From assembly GCA_913060495.1 (NCBI GenBank), contig CAJXRP010000003.1, positions 124,001 through 188,000 of the forward strand: DNA of 64,000 nucleotides, written 5' to 3'. Origin of the DNA: an uncultured Gammaproteobacteria bacterium. GTDB taxonomy: Bacteria; Pseudomonadota; Gammaproteobacteria; Pseudomonadales; Pseudohongiellaceae. Position numbers and translations under genes: made by a program. The notes beneath the pieces are model-generated. The model was not told the DNA's origin, did not search any database, and saw nothing but the letters and a program-made list of their open reading frames with translations. Below are positions 61,299-64,000 of this stretch, one piece after another (position 1 is the first letter of the stretch; each line of letters opens with the position of its first letter).

Positions 61299-61327
61299 GA
61301 GGTGGTTCGAATCTATCGAACCACCTC
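61299..61327. terminator. Hairpin between converging genes (probable bidirectional terminator)
   Basis: Perfect 12-bp stem GAGGTGGTTCGA-ATCTA-TCGAACCACCTC, no T-tract. Confidence 0.6.
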
Positions 61328-61334
61328 AACTGAT

Positions 61335-61907
61335 CTAGTCTTCGTCTTCCAACGAAGGATGTTCATACCCAGTAGGCAATACTTGACCCGGATCTACACG
61401 CACGCTCAGATAGGTAATCTGATCTTGTATGTTTCTGAATCCGTGAGGTACGCCAGCAGGGATGACAACCATATCACCGGTTGAGATTGTCTTGGTCTGG
61501 CCGTTAGTGACAGTGCGACTGCCGCTGGGCCCGATTAATTCAAGAACTGAAACATTGTTGGCTGGAAATTCAATATCGCCACTTATATCGCCACCAGTTA
61601 CTAGGGTGCCTGATCCTGACAGCACGTAGTACACCTCTGTTACTTGATGATGCACAATAGCGTTTACTACTTCGCCTTCAGTGCGATTACCTTTTCTTTG
61701 TAAAATTCCAACGCCGACATTTACCTCGTCGCCGATATCAACCACTTTTATCTGCTGGTCGATTGTCTCTCCCATGTGCTCGAAAACAGTCATGATCTCC
61801 CCGCCGGATATATGAGTAGCCGTTGTAGGTCTCTGCGCAAAAAGGTTGGGGGATAGCGCGCAAAGTAATGTTGCGCTGAGCATAAGCTTGAGTGTCTTGT
61901 TATTCAT
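61335..61907 (-). CDS. Secreted cupin domain protein
   Basis: AIVHHQVTEVYYVLSGSGTLVTGG ... ISTGDMVVIPAGVPHGFRNI. Confidence 0.88.
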   Translation of the reverse strand: MNNKTLKLMLSATLLCALSPNLFAQRPTTATHISGGEIMTVFEHMGETIDQQIKVVDIGDEVNVGVGILQRKGNRTEGEVVNAIVHHQVTEVYYVLSGSGTLVTGGDISGDIEFPANNVSVLELIGPSGSRTVTNGQTKTISTGDMVVIPAGVPHGFRNIQDQITYLSVRVDPGQVLPTGYEHPSLEDED

Positions 61908-62090
61908 GTTTTATCTTCCTCGTGTGCTGTCTTCAATATTACTAACAGAGTGTAAATTGGAATCTGAGGTTAGAGACTATCTTACTCACGATCTTATCGC
62001 CACTCGAGAACCTTTTCCTTTGAAAGGCGATGGTCTAAAGAGTGGTGTGGCAGACGTGATGGTATTTGGCGAAGTATCTGGAGGTGGGTT

Positions 62091-62567
62091 CTAATCAGGG
62101 ATCTGCACATTGAGTGTTTCTTTCACTTCTTCCATCACCACATAGCTCGTGGATTCTTGAACACCAGGTAGGCTCAGTAGAGTGTTGCCTAGGAGTGTTC
62201 TGTAGGCATTCATGTCTGCGACTCTGGCTTTGATTAGGTAATCAAAGTTTCCAGATACCAAATAACATTCCTGTACCGGATCCAAGGCCATTGCGGCCAG
62301 TTTGAACTTGGCAAAAATATCTTGAGAGGTTCGCGATAGCCGGATCTGAACAAACACCACGAGCGCCGCCTGCAGGCTGGCTGGATCTAATAATGTGGTG
62401 TAGCCCTGAATGACCCCGTCTCTTTCCATGCGTTTGACTCTCTCTAGGCAGGGAGTCGTGGTTAGCCCTACTCGGCGGGCTAATTCGGCGAAACTGATAC
62501 GACCGTCTAGCTGAAGTTCTCGGAGGATTTTTTTATCTATTGTAGACAATGGTTTAGCTACGTTCAT
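62091..62567 (-). CDS. Lrp/AsnC family transcriptional regulator
   Basis: LSTIDKKILRELQLDGRISFAELARRVGLTTTPCLERVKRMERDGVIQGY. Confidence 0.94.
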   Translation of the reverse strand: MNVAKPLSTIDKKILRELQLDGRISFAELARRVGLTTTPCLERVKRMERDGVIQGYTTLLDPASLQAALVVFVQIRLSRTSQDIFAKFKLAAMALDPVQECYLVSGNFDYLIKARVADMNAYRTLLGNTLLSLPGVQESTSYVVMEEVKETLNVQIPD

Positions 62568-62588
62568 TCGTCAATTATAGATTAATTA

Positions 62589-62612
62589 ACTATTTTATCT
62601 ATATTAAATAGT
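62589..62612. promoter_or_regulatory. Inverted repeat in the lrp-ald divergent promoter region, candidate operator
   Basis: ACTATTT-N10-AAATAGT in AT-rich DNA. Confidence 0.45.
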
Positions 62613-62716
62613 GGATTGTCTTGAAAAATTCAAATATTAGAGAAAAAATTCTGAGAAGCAATGGATATACTTCTTGCCATCAAGCAACCAACAATCAATT
62701 GTTTCGGAGTATCGCC

Positions 62717-63856
62717 ATGCTAATTGGAGTCCCTAAGGAAATTAAGAATCACGAATACCGCGTTGGACTCACTCCGGCGGTAGTGCGCGAGCTTTGTAAT
62801 AACGGTCACCGTGTGATTGTCGAAAATGACTGTGGCCTAGGAATAGGCATTGAGAATGCTCAGTACGAGGCGGTCGGTGCAAAGGTGATTGCTACGGCGG
62901 CGGAAATATTTGCTCAGGCCGAGATGATCGTTAAGGTAAAGGAGCCGCAGCCTCAGGAATGCAAGATGCTCAGCGAAGGACAGCTGCTGTTCACCTACCT
63001 TCATCTGGCTCCTGATCCCGAGCAAACACGGTTATTAGTTGAGTCCGGCGCTACCTGTATCGCCTATGAGACGGTTACTGATGCCGGCAATGCCTTACCA
63101 CTACTGGCACCAATGAGCGAAGTCGCTGGCAGGATGGCGATTCAAGAAGCCGCTGTGTGTTTAGAAAAATCTAAGCAGGGCAGTGGGGTATTGCTAGGCG
63201 GTGTGCCGGGCGTGGAGCCAGCTAACGTGGTTGTAATTGGCGGGGGAGTAGTTGGGCTCAATGCGGCTCGTATGGCTATTGGTTTGGGCGCTGACGTTAC
63301 TATTCTTGATCGTTCGATCTCTCGCTTAAAGCACATTGATGAAATGTTCGATGGTCGAATCAAGACTCTGTTCTCGACTACGGACACGATTGAGAGTCAG
63401 CTCAAAACAGCTGACGCAGTAATAGGTGCTGTACTGATTCCAGGTGCGGCTGCGCCAAAGCTCGTCACAAGAGACATGTTAGGACTCATGAAGAAGGGTT
63501 CTGTGCTGGTTGATGTTGCGATAGATCAGGGAGGGTGTTTTGAAACCAGCAGGGCTACAACTCACGAAGACCCGACCTATATCGTAGACGATGTCATACA
63601 TTACTGTGTGGCCAATATGCCAGGTGGTGTAGCAAGAACATCTACCTTCGCTCTGAATAATGCAACCATGCCATTTGTGTTGACCCTAGCCAATAAGGGT
63701 TACAAAGCGGCATTAATGGATGATGTGAATTTACGCAATGGCCTAAACGTACATCATGGAATGGTTACGATTGAAGCCGTCGCCGAAGTGTTAGGCTATA
63801 ACTATATTGATGCTGTCACAGCATTGCACCAAGGTGAGCTAAAAGTCTCGGCGTAG
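62717..63856 (+). CDS. ald: Alanine dehydrogenase
   Basis: [66 protein letters not shown]; start set to ATG 62717 with GGAG upstream. Confidence 0.95.
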   Translation: MLIGVPKEIKNHEYRVGLTPAVVRELCNNGHRVIVENDCGLGIGIENAQYEAVGAKVIATAAEIFAQAEMIVKVKEPQPQECKMLSEGQLLFTYLHLAPDPEQTRLLVESGATCIAYETVTDAGNALPLLAPMSEVAGRMAIQEAAVCLEKSKQGSGVLLGGVPGVEPANVVVIGGGVVGLNAARMAIGLGADVTILDRSISRLKHIDEMFDGRIKTLFSTTDTIESQLKTADAVIGAVLIPGAAAPKLVTRDMLGLMKKGSVLVDVAIDQGGCFETSRATTHEDPTYIVDDVIHYCVANMPGGVARTSTFALNNATMPFVLTLANKGYKAALMDDVNLRNGLNVHHGMVTIEAVAEVLGYNYIDAVTALHQGELKVSA

Positions 63857-64000
63857 ATTTGCTGCTTTCGGCTCGGGACTGTATTTCCTCGCGGGTAAGT
63901 GACGCCCATGGGACTCGTTTCGCGCTTGTTTTGGAAGGCTGGGTTAGTCAGAAAAGAATGTGCGGCCACATTGCAGATTCGCGGGTAGAGCTATGTCCAT

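Noticed and set aside
1-64000. CRISPR arrays, tRNA/rRNA genes, IS elements, prophage, defence islands
   Set aside because: No repeat-spacer arrays, cloverleaf-like or rRNA sequences, transposase or integrase motifs, or known defence proteins seen when reading the window. A tRNAscan/Infernal/DefenseFinder run would be decisive.

Overview
64 kb of a densely coded bacterial chromosome, with gene content and style suggesting a heterotrophic, probably marine, gammaproteobacterium (inference only). No rRNA, tRNA, CRISPR array, IS element or phage module was recognised. Main contents: (i) four PQQ-dependent dehydrogenases, two of them a tandem pair, with no pqq biosynthesis genes in the window; (ii) a TAXI-type TRAP transporter operon ending in a DUF2834-like protein; (iii) an MFS-ovoA-ovoB cluster pointing to ovothiol biosynthesis; (iv) an RND efflux pair; (v) a c-type haem / PHM-like copper protein pair with an FNR/ANR-like box upstream; (vi) a universal stress protein with a second FNR/ANR-like box; (vii) a short, divergent BCCT-like permease next to a choline-dehydrogenase-like GMC oxidoreductase; (viii) a PssA-like CDP-alcohol phosphotransferase, a cytidylyltransferase and an unlisted Lys-rich microprotein; (ix) a secreted alanine racemase with an N-acyl-D-amino-acid deacylase; (x) a divergent Lrp/ald pair with an inverted repeat between them. 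Other observations are a three-gene operon of tiny membrane proteins, a truncated Vgb/SMP-30-like gene remnant, and long hairpins between converging genes. I found no convincing new defence or mobile system. The best candidates for undescribed biology are the small-membrane-protein operon, the lipid-headgroup-like locus with its microprotein, the haem/copper pair and the BCCT-like/GMC pair.
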